From assembly GCA_014529385.2 (NCBI GenBank), contig CM043950.1:151906945-151966944 (forward strand): 60,000 nt of DNA, read 5' to 3'. Shown here in pieces: positions 11,952 through 24,138 of this stretch. Within the stretch, counting starts at the first letter, position 1. Each line of letters begins with the position of its first letter. The notes beneath the pieces were generated by a model that saw only the letters and a list, made by a program, of their open reading frames with translations, had not been told where the DNA came from and did not search any database. Origin of the DNA: Adiantum capillus-veneris (taxonomy: Eukaryota; Streptophyta; Polypodiopsida; Polypodiales; Pteridaceae). Made by a program: the position numbers and the translations under genes.

Positions 11952-13555
11952 ATGGATTTAGCATGTACATCATTGTCAGGGTTTGTGCTTTTCCTTACAA
12001 AGTTTGATGGTTCAAACTTTGAGCATTCGAAAGCAGGTATGTATGATGCATTGAATCAATTGAGCCAAGTGTTGCCATTGCAGGCCATGGATGCTAGGCT
12101 AGAGTCTATGACTGATGATGAGTGGGAGGACTTGGATGAGCTTGTACGTTCGACGATCATGTTACACCTTGGTGAGTCTGTCTATCACATTGGTTTGGAT
12201 GCATGTACAGCTAGAGAGTTATGGCAAAGACTGTGCAATGCTTTTGGCACAAATGAGTCTAGAGAGATGCCTACACTCAAAGGACAATCTCACAGACATA
12301 GAGATTTTGTGTGTTGGCATTGTGGTCATACAGGGCATGTACGTAGGTGTTGTTTTCGACGGATGAGACAGCACAGGAGACATCACAGGAGGGATACTAT
12401 GACTTTGGATGATGTGGGAGCAGATGTAGCGTATGTGGCTACACATGACGGAGATGTTGCCTTTACTTCCATGTTTACTCTTGACTTTCTTATGTTGGTT
12501 TTTGACGACACATTACCTTTGCATTGGATACTAGATGTGAGTGCTACATTTCATGTCACACCGAGTCGTGAGTGGTTTAGCACATATGCTAGTGGTATTC
12601 TTGGACATGTGTGTCTAGATGATGGTTTAGTGAATGACATAGTTGGTGCAAGAGATGTCAGACTATTTTTGCCGAGTGGTGCATCATATGTGTTGCAAGA
12701 TGTACGCCATGTGCCAGGTTTGACGCAGAGCTTGATCTCTATGAGTCAGTTACGAGACAACGGATGCCAGGTAGTGCTGGATGAGCATAGTTTTAGATTG
12801 CATCGTGGACAACTAGTCATAGCGAGAGGTGCTAGTGTTGGCATGATTCATGCGATGCGAGTACCTCACGTATGAGATGGCACAGTCTTCATGAGTACGC
12901 AGCCATGCAGAGAGATGAGGCATGTCTCCTTTGCGGATAGGTTGCATGATTGTCCATTTTGTGAGCATGTTGAGCCAATTGTGTTGCAGGACGTATCATT
13001 TGTGGATACGATGACGGATATGGATGGCTTGAGTGTTGAGGATTCAACCGTGATTCAGTCATTCATGGATATGCTTAGGCCAGAGGCTGATGTGTGTGAG
13101 TTAGAGCTAGGCATTGCTCTTACCACACAGGGTTCAGGACAGACAGATGCTCTTGGTGCACATGTGACATGCAATGGACACAAGGATGGATTCCAGGGAT
13201 CAGAGTTCGGGTGTCAAAGTGATTTCCATGAGTAAAGTTCTGAGCCAGATTTGACTGAGATGGTTAGATTGGCAGATATTGCTAGGATTGCATCATCTTT
13301 TGGGAGTCTCATGTACGAGATGTTGATCTCGAGACCCGAGATTGCATTTGTATTAGGTGCATTTGTAGTGGGAGCAGTTAGTCATGCAGTCGCGCTGACA
13401 TTGGCCTTGAGCATAGGGGCACTTTGAAGCGTATGGTGAGATATCTGTAGGATGTGTGCGGCTTGGGTGAGGAGTATAGTGTCGATCGCTCTATACTTTC
13501 TCTACGATTAGACCTGGATGCACACAGATTGAGTGAGCCAGTGGGTGTTGGCTGA
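11952..13555 (+). pseudogene. copia-N1 gag-protease-linker-RT-tail ORF
   Basis: The ATG at 11952 was chosen because the homologous N2 frame aligns from the same Met. The order is: N-terminal Gag (LTKFDGSNFE, DEWEDLDELVRSTIMLHL), zinc knuckle CWHCGHTGHVRRCC (CX2CX4HX4C), a protease-like segment WILDVSATFHVTPSREWF in which the usual DSGA is DVSA, VRHVPGLTQSLISMSQLRD, an acidic linker (MDMLRPEAD), then GSLMYEMLISRPEIAF, which corresponds to the C-terminal part of copia RT. In-frame stops are at 12873 and 13233, a frameshift lies near 13390, and the last stop is at 13553. No integrase or YxDD is present. Any product would be a Gag-like protein. Confidence 0.75.
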
Positions 13556-13628
13556 GGTCATACTTGTGATGGCCTTGTACAGGTTTTGTACGGTTTTCTT
13601 TTCTCTCTCACGGCCACATTGGCCTTTA

Positions 13629-13638
13629 CGTGGGAGGT
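13629..13638 (+). promoter_or_regulatory. Polypurine tract of copia-N1
   Basis: CGTGGGAGGT immediately precedes the LTR. Elements C, D and N2 have AGTGGGAGGT at the same place, so this is a plus-strand priming site shared across the group. Confidence 0.7.
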
Positions 13639-13829
13639 TGTTGGGGTAAAGCCTCATGTGGTTGGCTAGGCTAGATGCCCGCCCACTATACTTATTCATT
13701 ATGTACATAATAGAATAAGGGGGCTCACATGTAGAGAGTGAGTCTTAGTCCCTGCAAACACAAGGTATCCTCTTCTCCTCTCTTCTCCATCGCTGCACAC
13801 ACTCACACATGCTCCGCTCGCGCACTTCA
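13639..13829 (+). repeat. 3' LTR of copia-N1
   Basis: It runs from TGTTGGGGTAAAG to GCGCACTTCA, 191 bp, with TG...CA ends. Length and terminal sequences match the LTRs of N2 (188 bp) and D (192 bp), although the middle has diverged. Confidence 0.75.
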
Positions 13830-14064
13830 TTTAAAAGCCTATCTGCAAAGACTAAGAACTTCAATTATCTTGAACATCGTGGAAGTGAATAATTTATTTA
13901 TGTATGTAGGAAAAATGCCTCTCCTACATCTATGGGATAACTTCACAGGTTACAACCCCAACATTCTAGAAGTTTCATTTTTATGATGGCCAACTACATG
14001 TGATTATTGATTATCTCTATCTCATTTGAACAACCTTTAAAGACACAAAACTAAGATGTGTATG

Positions 14065-14106
<42 letters not shown>

Positions 14107-14725
14107 AACATGTGGGCTTTCAATATCTAGATCTATAATAAAAATCCACAGAGGAGCTTTTCAATTTGGGACCGTTTCACAAAAAGCAAACAATATTTGG
14201 GACACCTATGATAACTCAACGGCTATCGAGCTCTATAACCCTTGTAGAAAGAAATGAAAACCATGGGAAGACTACATACGCCAAAGAAACTCGACCAAGG
14301 CAACCAGTTCATATTAAATCCCTTTGTACAAAAACCGGATAAACATCGACTTGCAATCATGTTCTTTTGAAACGTAGCAAGGCACATTGTTTGTCATAGC
14401 AAAATAAAGGAGGCCCTCCCCACGGCTTCGAGCATGCATGGATTCCTAGTACTACAACCACATCAAAACAACAAGAACTAGAGCCTGACAGGGTGCACCT
14501 TTCTTGAAGAAAACTATGTGGGAAAAGGAAGTGAACACATCTGTTCAAGAAAACTATGGGGAAAAAGGAAGTGTAATGTCTCTTGCACACTAGGCAAAAG
14601 CCTGATAGGGAGACAGACGTACTGGCCTCATCACTATATCACATGGGCATGATCAAATGGGATCAATGGTGGAGGAGGAAAAGGTTGGGCGTGTCAATCA
14701 TGGACTGTCAGATCTAAGGTTGCCC
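13830..14725. other. Unassigned region with a (GA)n array
   Basis: No gene is recognised. It holds a (GA)n tract (14068-14103) and a short imperfect tandem duplication near 14508-14570 (block AAGAAAACTATG). The remaining open frames are short and without motifs. Confidence 0.5.
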
Positions 14726-14972
14726 TGAATTTACCAGTTTGCCTGAATTTACAAATTTGCCCCAAATTTACTAATCGACCCACATTTACAATATGACATA
14801 CTCGAATTCCCTATATTTCAACATATGCATGAGGGCATAGTGGTTAGTGCACATGGCTCATGATGGGGAGGTCGGGGGTTCAAAGACATGGGGTGCGGAT
14901 CGACCCGAATTTACAAGCTTGCCCGAATTTACTTTTCTCCCCAAATTTACCAAACACCCCGAATTTACCAAA
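14721..14972. repeat. 18 bp minisatellite in two blocks around a tRNA-like insert
   Basis: Units of the type CCCGAATTTACAAGCTTG recur about four times at 14721-14790 and four to five times at 14903-14972. Between them lies the tRNA-like segment at 14829-14890. The 18-base period keeps one frame open through the second block, which gives a repetitive peptide that I do not regard as coding. Confidence 0.65.
14829..14890 (+). repeat. tRNA-like (SINE head) relic
   Basis: It contains an A-box-like TAGTGGTTAGTGC (14838-14850), a seven-base loop CTCATGA with a CAT anticodon (14857-14863), and a B-box-like GGGGGTTCAAAGAC (14873-14886), at tRNA spacing. It cannot be a working tRNA gene, because the acceptor stem does not pair. 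A tRNA-Met-derived SINE head is the likeliest reading. Confidence 0.45.
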
Positions 14973-15529
14973 TGCGCATCCAACGGCCCAGATCACCTCA
15001 GTCGTCGATCCCATTTGAGCATGCCCGTGCGAGATAGTGTGGAGGACGTATTGGCCACCATGCGCTCCACCAGCTTCTCTGTAAGCTTCCTTAGAATGCA
15101 ACACAACACCGCCAATGTCGCCTATGCAGCCGCTGTCGATGAAGGTTCTCTTGACAGAGGCAACATGGACAACAATTTTCATTGTGAGCTGGAGTACATC
15201 CTGAGGTGGTGGTTGCAAGAGAGTTGTTGTGAGGTGATGTTGCATGTCATCCTAGACATCGTCGTCCTCATTAACAAGCTCCCAGCAGGTGTCCATAAGC
15301 AAGCTCCTGAAAGGCCAAAAGGTTGCCACTCGTACGATCCTAGTTGGCAAAGAATACCTTCCTCCCACACTGGGGCTAAACGTGATGCTTCATAAGAATA
15401 GACCAGTATGTACCCTGCAACACCTCCCCCTCCTCCCGGCCATTACAATGCCAACTCTCTGCATTCAATAATTCACACTCCCAACTCTCTACAGCTGTTC
15501 AGCTTGGCAATAAGCACCCAAAGAGCGTG

Positions 15530-15657
<128 letters not shown>

Positions 15658-16075
15658 TTGCCTTTGGAGCTTCTATCATGAAAACCTACAGACCTCTTTT
15701 TTGCTACTATCCGGCTTGGTTGAATAGTGCAATAGATAACCTCTCTTCCACCATTCATTTATTTTTGACTGGTGAAATATCATTCTCACAACTCTCAGCT
15801 TGTGGGCTTGGTAGTCCATCAGGCCCGTATCATAAAGTCTCTGTGCTGTGCTTGTATCGTGCATGCTAGGTTTCCGAGCAAGGAGCTGCAAGCTGCTAGG
15901 CTACATGGCCATCAACGCAGTGACTCAGACACATAGCCCCACGCGATGCAATAGAGCAGGGGGGGAGAGTTTTATCTCCAAATGTTGGTTGATCTCCATC
16001 CATTCACGTTATGGCCTGCCCTGTTGGTTGTGGTATACTTGAAGATTTTGGAAAGCTCCTTTTGCGAGTCGTAAT

Positions 16076-16233
<158 letters not shown>

Positions 16234-16310
16234 TCCTTTCACATACACATAGAAAGATAGAGCAACGCCACTCTTTGTTGCCTTGCACACAGAGACCTTG
16301 CCATGCCCCC

Positions 16311-16314
<4 letters not shown>

Positions 16315-16359
<45 letters not shown>
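16315..16359. repeat. (GA)n microsatellite
   Basis: Perfect GA dinucleotide run. Confidence 0.95.
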
Positions 16360-16362
<3 letters not shown>

Positions 16363-16914
16363 ACATATTGCCAGTTACAACAATCTCATGAGTCTCATGT
16401 CCATCATTGAATCATGCATTGCTGATCTCAATATTGTGTGTCTTTGCAATGAGTATATTTCATTTTTTTTCAACTTTAATCAATAAATTCTTTTATATTT
16501 TTTATGGGACAATCTCTTATTTTTCATTAGCAAAAAGGAGAAAGGCCAAAAATACATAAACAGTTTCATATTTTTATTCCACACATACACATTGGATCCT
16601 TCAGATTTTCCTACAACCCACTAGCACTCATGACTCTTTCTTGAATGTTGCAATGCACCCACCAATCAAACATTTTCATTCTTTATTTTTTTTTCCTAAA
16701 ATACGTACGGGATTTTTCACTAACAAAAAGGGAACACATCACTATGGCCTTAGCCCTTTAGGTAGGCAAAAAAGAGAAGGCATCACTAAGGCCTTACCCC
16801 TTTGGGGCATGCTGAAAAGGTACATTATATTCTTAAAAAATTCACACTTTGGAGTTTTACAAACATGTTTTGGATGCATGTGATATGTTAGTTTTACACA
16901 TAGTGCCCCCGCCG

Positions 16915-16938
16915 CCCCCCCCCCCCCCCCCCCCCCCC
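16915..16938. repeat. Poly-C tract
   Basis: A run of 24 cytosines; its length may be affected by sequencing or assembly. Confidence 0.8.
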
Positions 16939-16942
16939 TCTA

Positions 16943-17796
16943 GTATGGTGGTTACTTTAGGATGATTAAAAAAGGAAAGAATTTGGTGTTTTTGAGAGGG
17001 GGAGGAGGGAGACGGGCCTAGTGTATAAGTGACACAAGATCACAGAGCGGAGAGGTGAGATCAACGACAAAAATGTATCGGCGGGGCACATATAATGTGG
17101 ACCATGTGATCGCCACGCAAAGGGAGGGCATGCTTTTATATCTTTGGTCTTGTATTCTCTACAAGGGAGGGCATGTTTTTATATCTTTGGTCTTGTATTC
17201 TCTACAAGGGAGGGCATGTTTTTATATCTTTGGTCTTGTATTCTCTACAACCACGAGTGCTAGCTAGGTTGGATAGGGTGCTGCTCTGTGGAGTGAGAGG
17301 TCGGGGGGTTCAATGGGCATCTGGTGACGCAATGGTACACCGATTTTTTTATTCAATGAAAGTCCATCAATGACGGATCAAACCTTTGTCATTGATCCCT
17401 TTACTTTTGGGTGTGCGGGGGGGGGGGGGGGGTCACACAAATAGGAAGCGAAAGAGGTGGGGCGGAGGCATGGTGTGGGTATGGTTATATTTTAACAACT
17501 CGCAGCCTCGTCGCTTGGAAAAAAAGCAAGGCCATTGTCGTTGTCGAGCAAGGAGTAAGGAGAAGGAGAAGGCCCATGTAGGGGTGATGAGGGTTTGCGG
17601 AGGAATGCATACGACACCGTGAGTATTCGTGGTGCTAGTTGAGGAATCGTTTTAGGTCCATGAGGCTGAATGGGAAGAGTTCAAATCTCTATCATTGCTT
17701 TTGTAATGTGTTCAAGAGAGCAACCTCAAGCTAGTAGGTGCAAAGAGGAATTTGCATGGGAAAGGAATACACATAAAGAGTTGCCAGTAGGGAGTA
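16943..17796. repeat. Unit 1 of a tandem 0.8 kb unknown repeat
   Basis: It starts GTATGGTGG. Its later part (from about 17440) aligns with 23790-24120: the CTCGCAGCCT block, a run of AAGGAGAAGGAGAAGG, GGGTGATGAGGGTTTGC and AGTTCAAATCTCTATC. The end (CCAGTAGGGAGTA) is where copia-C inserted. It contains a 43 bp triplication and a 16 bp poly-G. No coding domain is seen, and the nature of the repeat is unknown. Confidence 0.6.
17122..17250. repeat. 43 bp tandem repeat, three copies
   Basis: Three head-to-tail units begin GGGAGGGCATG and end TTCTCTACAA; only one base (C/T) differs in the first copy. The unit is absent as a tandem from the related copy at 23359-24138. Confidence 0.9.
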
Positions 17797-17824
17797 CGAA
17801 GTCGCGGAGCGGAGCGTGGATCGA

Positions 17825-17864
<40 letters not shown>

Positions 17865-18033
17865 TACACAGAGAGCTTACACAGTACGCAGAGAATCATT
17901 TGAAGGGTTATCTCCCAAAACCTTATTATCCATAAAAGTATATGTGAGTATATACAAAGATTTAGTAATAAGTGAGTTAGGCGGGCGGGCGGCCATATCC
18001 GTATAAGAGGCCACTTGGGCTTTAATTCCAACA
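17797..18033 (-). repeat. 3' LTR of copia-C
   Basis: 237 bp against 217 bp for its partner; the excess is mainly an expanded (CA)n at 17827-17862. The plus-strand first base is C where the partner has T, so one terminal base has mutated. Confidence 0.9.
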
Positions 18034-18117
18034 ACCTCCCACTTAAAGTTCAATGTGGCACTTTAAGTAACTGTAAATCTATGAACATAAATGTTCAAAT
18101 ATTTACATGGCTGCCAT

Positions 18118-21100
18118 CTATCCAATGCCCAATAACTCACGAAAATGCACAAAGCCCTCTCCTGGAAGTCCCTTTGTGAGTAGATCAGCAGGATTGTTCT
18201 TGGTGTGGATCTATAGCAGTTGTTTCTGCTTGTCTTCAAGTACTTCCCTAATAAAGTATTATTTCACATCAATATGCTTAGTCTTCGAATGGAACACTGG
18301 GATCTTTGCCAATTGTATAGCACTTTGACTATCACAATATAACTCTGGCATATCTACTTTGATTCCCAAGTCTGCTACCAATCTACCAAGCCAAATAGCT
18401 TCTTTGCATGCCTCATTTGCTGCAACATACTCAGCTTCTGTAGTAGACTGCGTAATACAATCTTGTAATCGAGATCGCCATCATATGGCACCTCTAGCCA
18501 ATGTAAAGACATAGCCTGATGTAGATCTCCTCTTATCCAAGTCTCCTGCAAAATCTGAGTCAGTGTATCCTCTAACACTCAAATCCTGACTACCATAGCA
18601 TATGCGCATACTCTTTGTATGTTTTAAGTATCTCATGATACCTTTCACTGCCTCCCAATGTTTCTTGTCGGGATTTGACATATATCTACTAACCACTCCC
18701 ACTGCAAATGCAATATCCGGACGTGTAGCAATCATTGCATACATCAAACTACCCACTGCAGATGCATATGGAATCTTATCCATTTCAGCCTTTTCTTCCT
18801 CAGATACAGGACAATCTTGTTTGCTAAGTTTCACATATGGTGGCAATGGAACACTCAATGCCTTTCCCTTCTCCATATTGAAACGTTGCAAAACCTTGTC
18901 AATATACTCTGTTTGAGATAACCAAATCAACTTCTTTGATCTGTCTCTCTCAATGCGCATACCAAGTATATGATTTGCCTCAGCCATGTCTTTCATGTCA
19001 AACGATTTTGCCATCTTTGACTTCAAAGCTGAAATTTCTTCCAAGTGTTTGCCAACAAAATCAACATGTCATCCACATACAAAATAAGGATCAGCCAACT
19101 GCCATCCTTAGCCTTCTTTGTATATAGACAGTGATCGAACTCACTACGTTTGTAGCCTTGAGAAAGCATAAACTGGTGGAACTTATGGTACCATGCCCTC
19201 GGTGATTATTTTAAGCCATAAAGACTCTTTAACAATTGGCATACCAAATCTTCCTTGCCTTTCTCAACAAACCCTTCTGGTTGCTGCATGTAAATTTCCA
19301 CATCTAAATCACCATGCAAGAACGCTGTCTTGACATCCATTTGGTGCAACACCAAATCCAATATAGCAACCAATGCAAGAAAGCATCTCATTGTAGTCAA
19401 CTTGACCATTGGAGAGAAGACTTCATCAAAGTCAATGCCCTCTTCTTGCTTAAAGCCATTGGCAACAAGCCTTTCTTTGTACTTTGGGTGACTATCATGA
19501 GCGGTGATCTTATACCTGTAAACTCATTTACAAGGTACAGCCTTTTTGCCCTGTGGTAATTTAACTAGCTTCCATGTCTTGTTTTTATGCAGAGTTGTCA
19601 TCTCTGACTGTGTGGCCAACTGCCATTTTTTCGAGTCAACCACTTGTAATGCTTCCTTGTAACAAGATGGTTCTCCGCAATCTGTGAGCATGACATAATT
19701 TAGAGATGGCACATAATGGATCAGGTGTTTTGGAGACACGCTCAAAACGTCTCACCACAACTGATTCTGCCTCTCTAGCCACTATAGGTTGTTCCTGAGC
19801 CTGACCATGCTGTCTTGATGTGCTAGCACTAGGTCCATCTTCCCTGAAGACAACTCTTTTGATCTCCTCTGTCTTCTCTGGCTTAGCGTGAAACTTGGCT
19901 TCATTGAAATGTACATCATTGCTACGAATAACTTTTCTGGACTCAGGATCCCAAAGCCGGTAACCCATCTCGCCCGATTCTCCGTAGCCAAGAAATATAC
20001 ACTTCTTGCTCTTTGGTTCTAACTTATTCCTGAACTCCTTAGGAATATGGCTATAAGCTTCACAACCAAAGACTCTGAGATGCTTATAGGAAGACGCCTT
20101 GCCTGTCCATAGCATCTCGGCCACTTCAATCTTATCCAGAACCCTACTAGGAGACCTATTGATCAAATGGACTGTTGTAGCCACTGCTTCCGCCCAAAAT
20201 CCATCAGGCAACTCAGCATTTGACAACATGCTTCTGACTTCTCTTGTATGGTCCTATTCATACGTTCTGCAACCCCATTCTGTGAAGGATTATATGGTGC
20301 AATAAGTTCCCGCTTAATCCCTTTTTCTCACAAAAGTCTTGAAAAGCTTTGGAAACGTACTCTCCATCATTGTCAGTTCTCAAGCACTTCAGCTTCTGAC
20401 CACTCTGATTCTCCACAAGCTGCAAGAATGTCTTAAAGACCTTGAGCACCTCATCCTTGTGCTTCAAGAAGTAAACCCATACTTTGCGAGAATAGTCATC
20501 TATGAATGTACAAAAGTACGCTGCTCCCCCTAGTGACAAACTAGGCATTGGTCCGCATAGATCACTGTGCACAAGAGCTAACCGTTCGTCCCTACGATTC
20601 CTCTTTGATCTGTGCAGTTCCTGTGTTTGCTTACCATAAACATAATGCTCACAAAACTCGAAATCTTGAAGTGAAAAACTAGGCAAATAACCATAATGAG
20701 AAAGTATTTCCATTCCTCTTTTTGACATATGTCCCAGCCTACGATGCCACAGTGACACACTTGGCTGCTCAATCACATTAATTACATGGTTTTTAACCTT
20801 TGAAACATGTAAAGTGTACAGAGTTCTTGACTTGCTGCCATGTGCTACACTCATCGAACCTTTGGAGATCTTCCAAGCGCTGTTCCCAAAAAACTGTCAC
20901 ATAACCCGCATCATCCAACTTCCCTGTACTGATCAAGCTCTTTCGGATTGCTAGAACATGTCTGACATTCTTGAGCCATAAAGAAGAGCCATTCTGAAAC
21001 TTCAACTGCACATCTCCCACTCCAAGTATGTCACAAACCTGCTCATTTCCAAGTCTGACATAATCTTTAGTAGTCACATATGATGTAAACCACTCTTTGT

Positions 21101-22085
21101 GCGGAGAAACATGTAAAGATGCCCCTGAGTCGATAATCCAATCACTCATAGCATGTCCATCCTCTGCAGTCAAGAAAACTGAATCAAGATTGCTTGTGAG
21201 GAAGATGTCACCAGATGCTATACCAGAATCACTGTCTGAACCAGATCCTGTGACATTCACCTCTTCAATCTTCATTGAACTCTTCTTTTCATCTTGCTCA
21301 GAACTCTTTGTTTTGCCTTTTTCTTGTTTCCACTTCGTACAGTCTCGCTTCATGTGACCCTTCTTGCCACAATGGTAGCATTCTATGTCATCCTTTGACT
21401 TTGAATCACGAGACTTACTTCGGTTTTGTGCCTTCTTACCCTTCTTCTCTTTAGACTATTGTCTCCCTCGAACGACCAAAGCACTATTGCCTTTGCCTTT
21501 GTCAATGTTCTTCCTGTTCACTTCCTCTGTGAGCAAGCTGTCTTCTACATTGGTACTTGTAAGACCTTCTGGCGCGACAAAATTACTTAACGCTATACGA
21601 AAAGTATCCCAACTGTCTGGCAAAGTGATTAAGGGAAACATAGCCTTCACTGAATCTGGAAAGACTATCTCCTGCGCTGTTAACTAGCTGAAAATTGTGT
21701 GAAATTCATTGAGATGATTTGACATGGATGTCCCTTCCTTCATCTTCAAATCCACCAATTTCTTGAGCCAATAAATCTGAGAAGCAGCACTTTGTTTCTG
21801 GTACATACCACATAGCTTTTGCCATACGCCATACGATGTAGTCTCTTCTGCTACGTTGAAGTAAACATTTTCTGCTAGTGTCAGCATGATTGTGGAACAA
21901 GTTAACTCGTCAAGCTCTTCCCACTCATCTTCAGCCATACCTTCTGGTCTCTCCCCTTTGAGCTTCAGTGGCTTCACTTGTTTTTTCTGCACCAAAACCT
22001 GTCAAACCCGCTTCTTCCAGAATGGAAAGTTTGTGCCATCTAGCTTCTTTATGTTGTAAATAGTCTCACTTTGAGAAGATGCCAT
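18118..22085 (-). pseudogene. copia-C gag-pol polyprotein, decayed
   Basis: The minus-strand start is the ATG at 22085 (MASSQSETIYNIKKLDGTNF) and the end is TAG at 18118-18120 after HFRELLGIG. Going downstream there is Gag (UBN2-like), a zinc knuckle region near 21350-21390, protease WIIDSGASLHVSPHKEWF (about 21140), GAG-pre-integrase, integrase (LVHSDLCGPM, LRTDNDGEY), reverse transcriptase and RNase H (about 18118-18500). The first in-frame stop comes at about 22002, where copia-D has Trp (TGG to TGA); further stops and frameshifts follow, for example near 21460, 21685, 20270 and 19520. It is the same family as copia-D, from which most breaks can be read off. It cannot make a working polyprotein. 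Confidence 0.88.
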
Positions 22086-23117
22086 ATCTGCCAAACTGTT
22101 TACTCTGGGAAAAATCCGGCAGAGTTTCCCCAGTAAACTGGCCTCACTACACAGTAAACAAGCTGTAAACAACAAGGTGAACACCTTTCCTCAGGAACTG
22201 TCAGTATTTTGAAAAAAATTTGACAAAGTCTCCCCTGTAAACTGAGCTCTGGGAACGAAAAGATAGCTCAAAAACAATCATAAGTAGCTGACCAGTGACA
22301 AATCTGAAAATCTTTGTAATATGTTGTCATGTAAGCATACACTGTCTCCTGTTTGGGCGACGACAGAACCTGTATCCGTCTCAAGACTGAACCCTGAACA
22401 ATGCCTCAACGGCCTGACGCATAAGATGCAATCCAGTGTCTACACAAAGTCATACATCCTAGGGGATAAAAGTCGCCGAAGAGGATGCGTGTAGAGGGGA
22501 ACTCCAACAACCTAATGCACCTCACACTGGGTAACCCAGCCCCCAGTGCTTGGCTTCAAAAAACCTCACACATGACCCTCACAGATGGCTCAGCAAACTG
22601 CCCAGAACTAGCATACATCCTACAATAGACCAATCACTGTCCTATGACCGCTGCGGCGGTCTGTCTGCTAGCGCGACTCACAAATAGCAGACCCACACTC
22701 ACAGTACATCAATTTGCAATACATGCCAGTGGTGTCAAGCCATCGTATGGCCACCCCTCCCCTGGAACCCGGCAAGCACAAGAAGTAGCAATGCAGACTG
22801 CAATATATATATATCTGATGATATATATGTGTACCTGGTCTATAGATGATGCTTTGAAGACGAATGAGTGTTGTATGTTGATGCCGACCACCTCCTGCTT
22901 GACAATCTACACACGACGGGTTTCTTTGCGGCTGAAACCTATCTTCTGATGTAGTGCTTAGAATGAAATTCTGAGGGCATAGACGGCTCCGAAAGGGGGG
23001 TAAAATGCTAGGTCACCTGGTGGAAATACTCCCGGAACACCGAGTGTGAATTTCCAAGCTCTGGATCTAGAATCTGCCTGAGAAGTGCGCGGACGCGATT
23101 ACACAAAACCGCATTGA

Positions 23118-23136
23118 ACCAAGCTCTGATACCAAT
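23118..23136 (-). promoter_or_regulatory. PBS of copia-C (initiator tRNA-Met)
   Basis: The minus strand reads TTGGTATCAGAGC directly after the LTR end, the standard iMet-complementary site of plant copia elements. Confidence 0.9.
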
Positions 23137-23353
23137 TGAAGTCGCGGAGTGGAGCGTGGATCGACTCACACAGACACACAGAGATACACAGAGAGCTTAC
23201 ACAGTACGCAGAGAATCGTTTGAAGGGTTATCTCCCAAAACCTTATTATCCACAAAAGTATATGTGAGTATATACAAAGAGTTAGTGATAAGTGAGTTAG
23301 GCGGCCGGCCGGCCATATCCGTATAAGAGGCCACTTGGGCTTTAATACCAACA
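23137..23353 (-). repeat. 5' LTR of copia-C
   Basis: Minus strand TGTTGGTATTAAAGCC to CGCGACTTCA, 217 bp, followed by target duplication GAGTA. Confidence 0.92.
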
Positions 23354-23358
23354 GAGTA

Positions 23359-24138
23359 TGTGCCAGTAGGGGGTATGGTGGTTAATTCACGATAATTGGA
23401 AAAGGGAAGAATCCAAAGGAGATGCTGGCATTTTCAAGGGGGGGTGGCAGAGCTAGCGTGAGTCACTGCAGAGAATACGAGGCTAGAGATAAAAAAACAT
23501 GCCCTCCCTTTGCGTGGTGATCCCATGGTCCACATCATCCGCGCCTCGTCGATAAATTGCCGCTGTTGTGATCCCTCCTCTTAGCTTTGTGATCTCATGT
23601 CACTTCTATGCTAGCCCCCCCCCCCCCCCCCACGAGTTGGATGGGGTACTGCTCTACGGAGTTGGAGGTGGGGGCTTCAATGGACATGTGCGACGCGATG
23701 AAACCCTACTTTTTTTATTCAATGAATTGCGGATTCCTCCACCATTGATACCTTTGGGCGTGCCAATTATTGGGAAGGTCGCACAAACATAAGACGAAAG
23801 AGGTGGTGCGAGCATTGTTATTCTTTATCAACTCGCAGCCTTGTCGCTTGGAGAAAGAGCAAGGCCATCGTTGTCGTGGAGCAAGGATTAAGGAGAAGGA
23901 GAAGGCACAGGTAGGGGTGATGAGGGTTTGCAGAGGAGTGCAGACCAACACCGTGAGTGTTGGTGGTGCTAGTTTAGGTGTCAACTCCGGTCCAGGAGGC
24001 TGAATGGGAAGAGTTCAAATCTCTATCCTGGCTTTTGTAATGTGTTCAGGACAACGACCTCAAGCTAGTAGGTGCAAAGAGGAATTTGCTTGGGAAAGGA
24101 ATAAACATAAAGAGCTGCTAGTAGGGCGTATATATGTA
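23359..24138. repeat. Unit 2 of the tandem 0.8 kb unknown repeat
   Basis: It lies between two AGTAGGGGGTATGGTGG starts that are 776 bp apart (GTATGG at 23373 and 24149) and shares the later half of unit 1. A block near 23497-23545 is the reverse complement of 17087-17135 in unit 1, so one of the units carries a local inversion. A poly-C lies near 23608-23624. No gene is seen. Confidence 0.6.

Larger units (their letters stand above)
11626..13829 (+). mobile_element. copia-N1: pol-deleted copia element, 5' end missing
   Basis: It comprises a leader (11626-11951), a gag-protease frame, a short linker and reverse-transcriptase remnant, a polypurine tract (13629-13638) and a 3' LTR. The integrase and most of the reverse transcriptase are absent. 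The copia-A family copy ending at 11625 apparently inserted into its leader, and the 5' LTR has been lost. Copia-N2 (46314-49895) has the same layout on the other strand, so the deletion is a family trait rather than decay of this copy. Confidence 0.8.
17797..23353 (-). mobile_element. copia-C: full-length Ty1/copia element, decayed
   Basis: The 5' LTR is 23137-23353 and the 3' LTR 17797-18033, flanked by the 5 bp target duplication GAGTA (17792-17796 and 23354-23358). The initiator-Met PBS lies at 23118-23136 (minus strand TTGGTATCAGAGC) and the polypurine tract at 18034-18048 (CTTTAAGTGGGAGGT). The leader (22086-23117) has no ORF of note. The coding region is broken. The host sequence is a tandem unknown repeat. 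Confidence 0.92.

Noticed and set aside
14847-15395. 182-codon open frame
   Set aside because: Its N-terminal part is the translation of the 18 bp minisatellite and it has no known motif; the opposite strand is also open over much of it.
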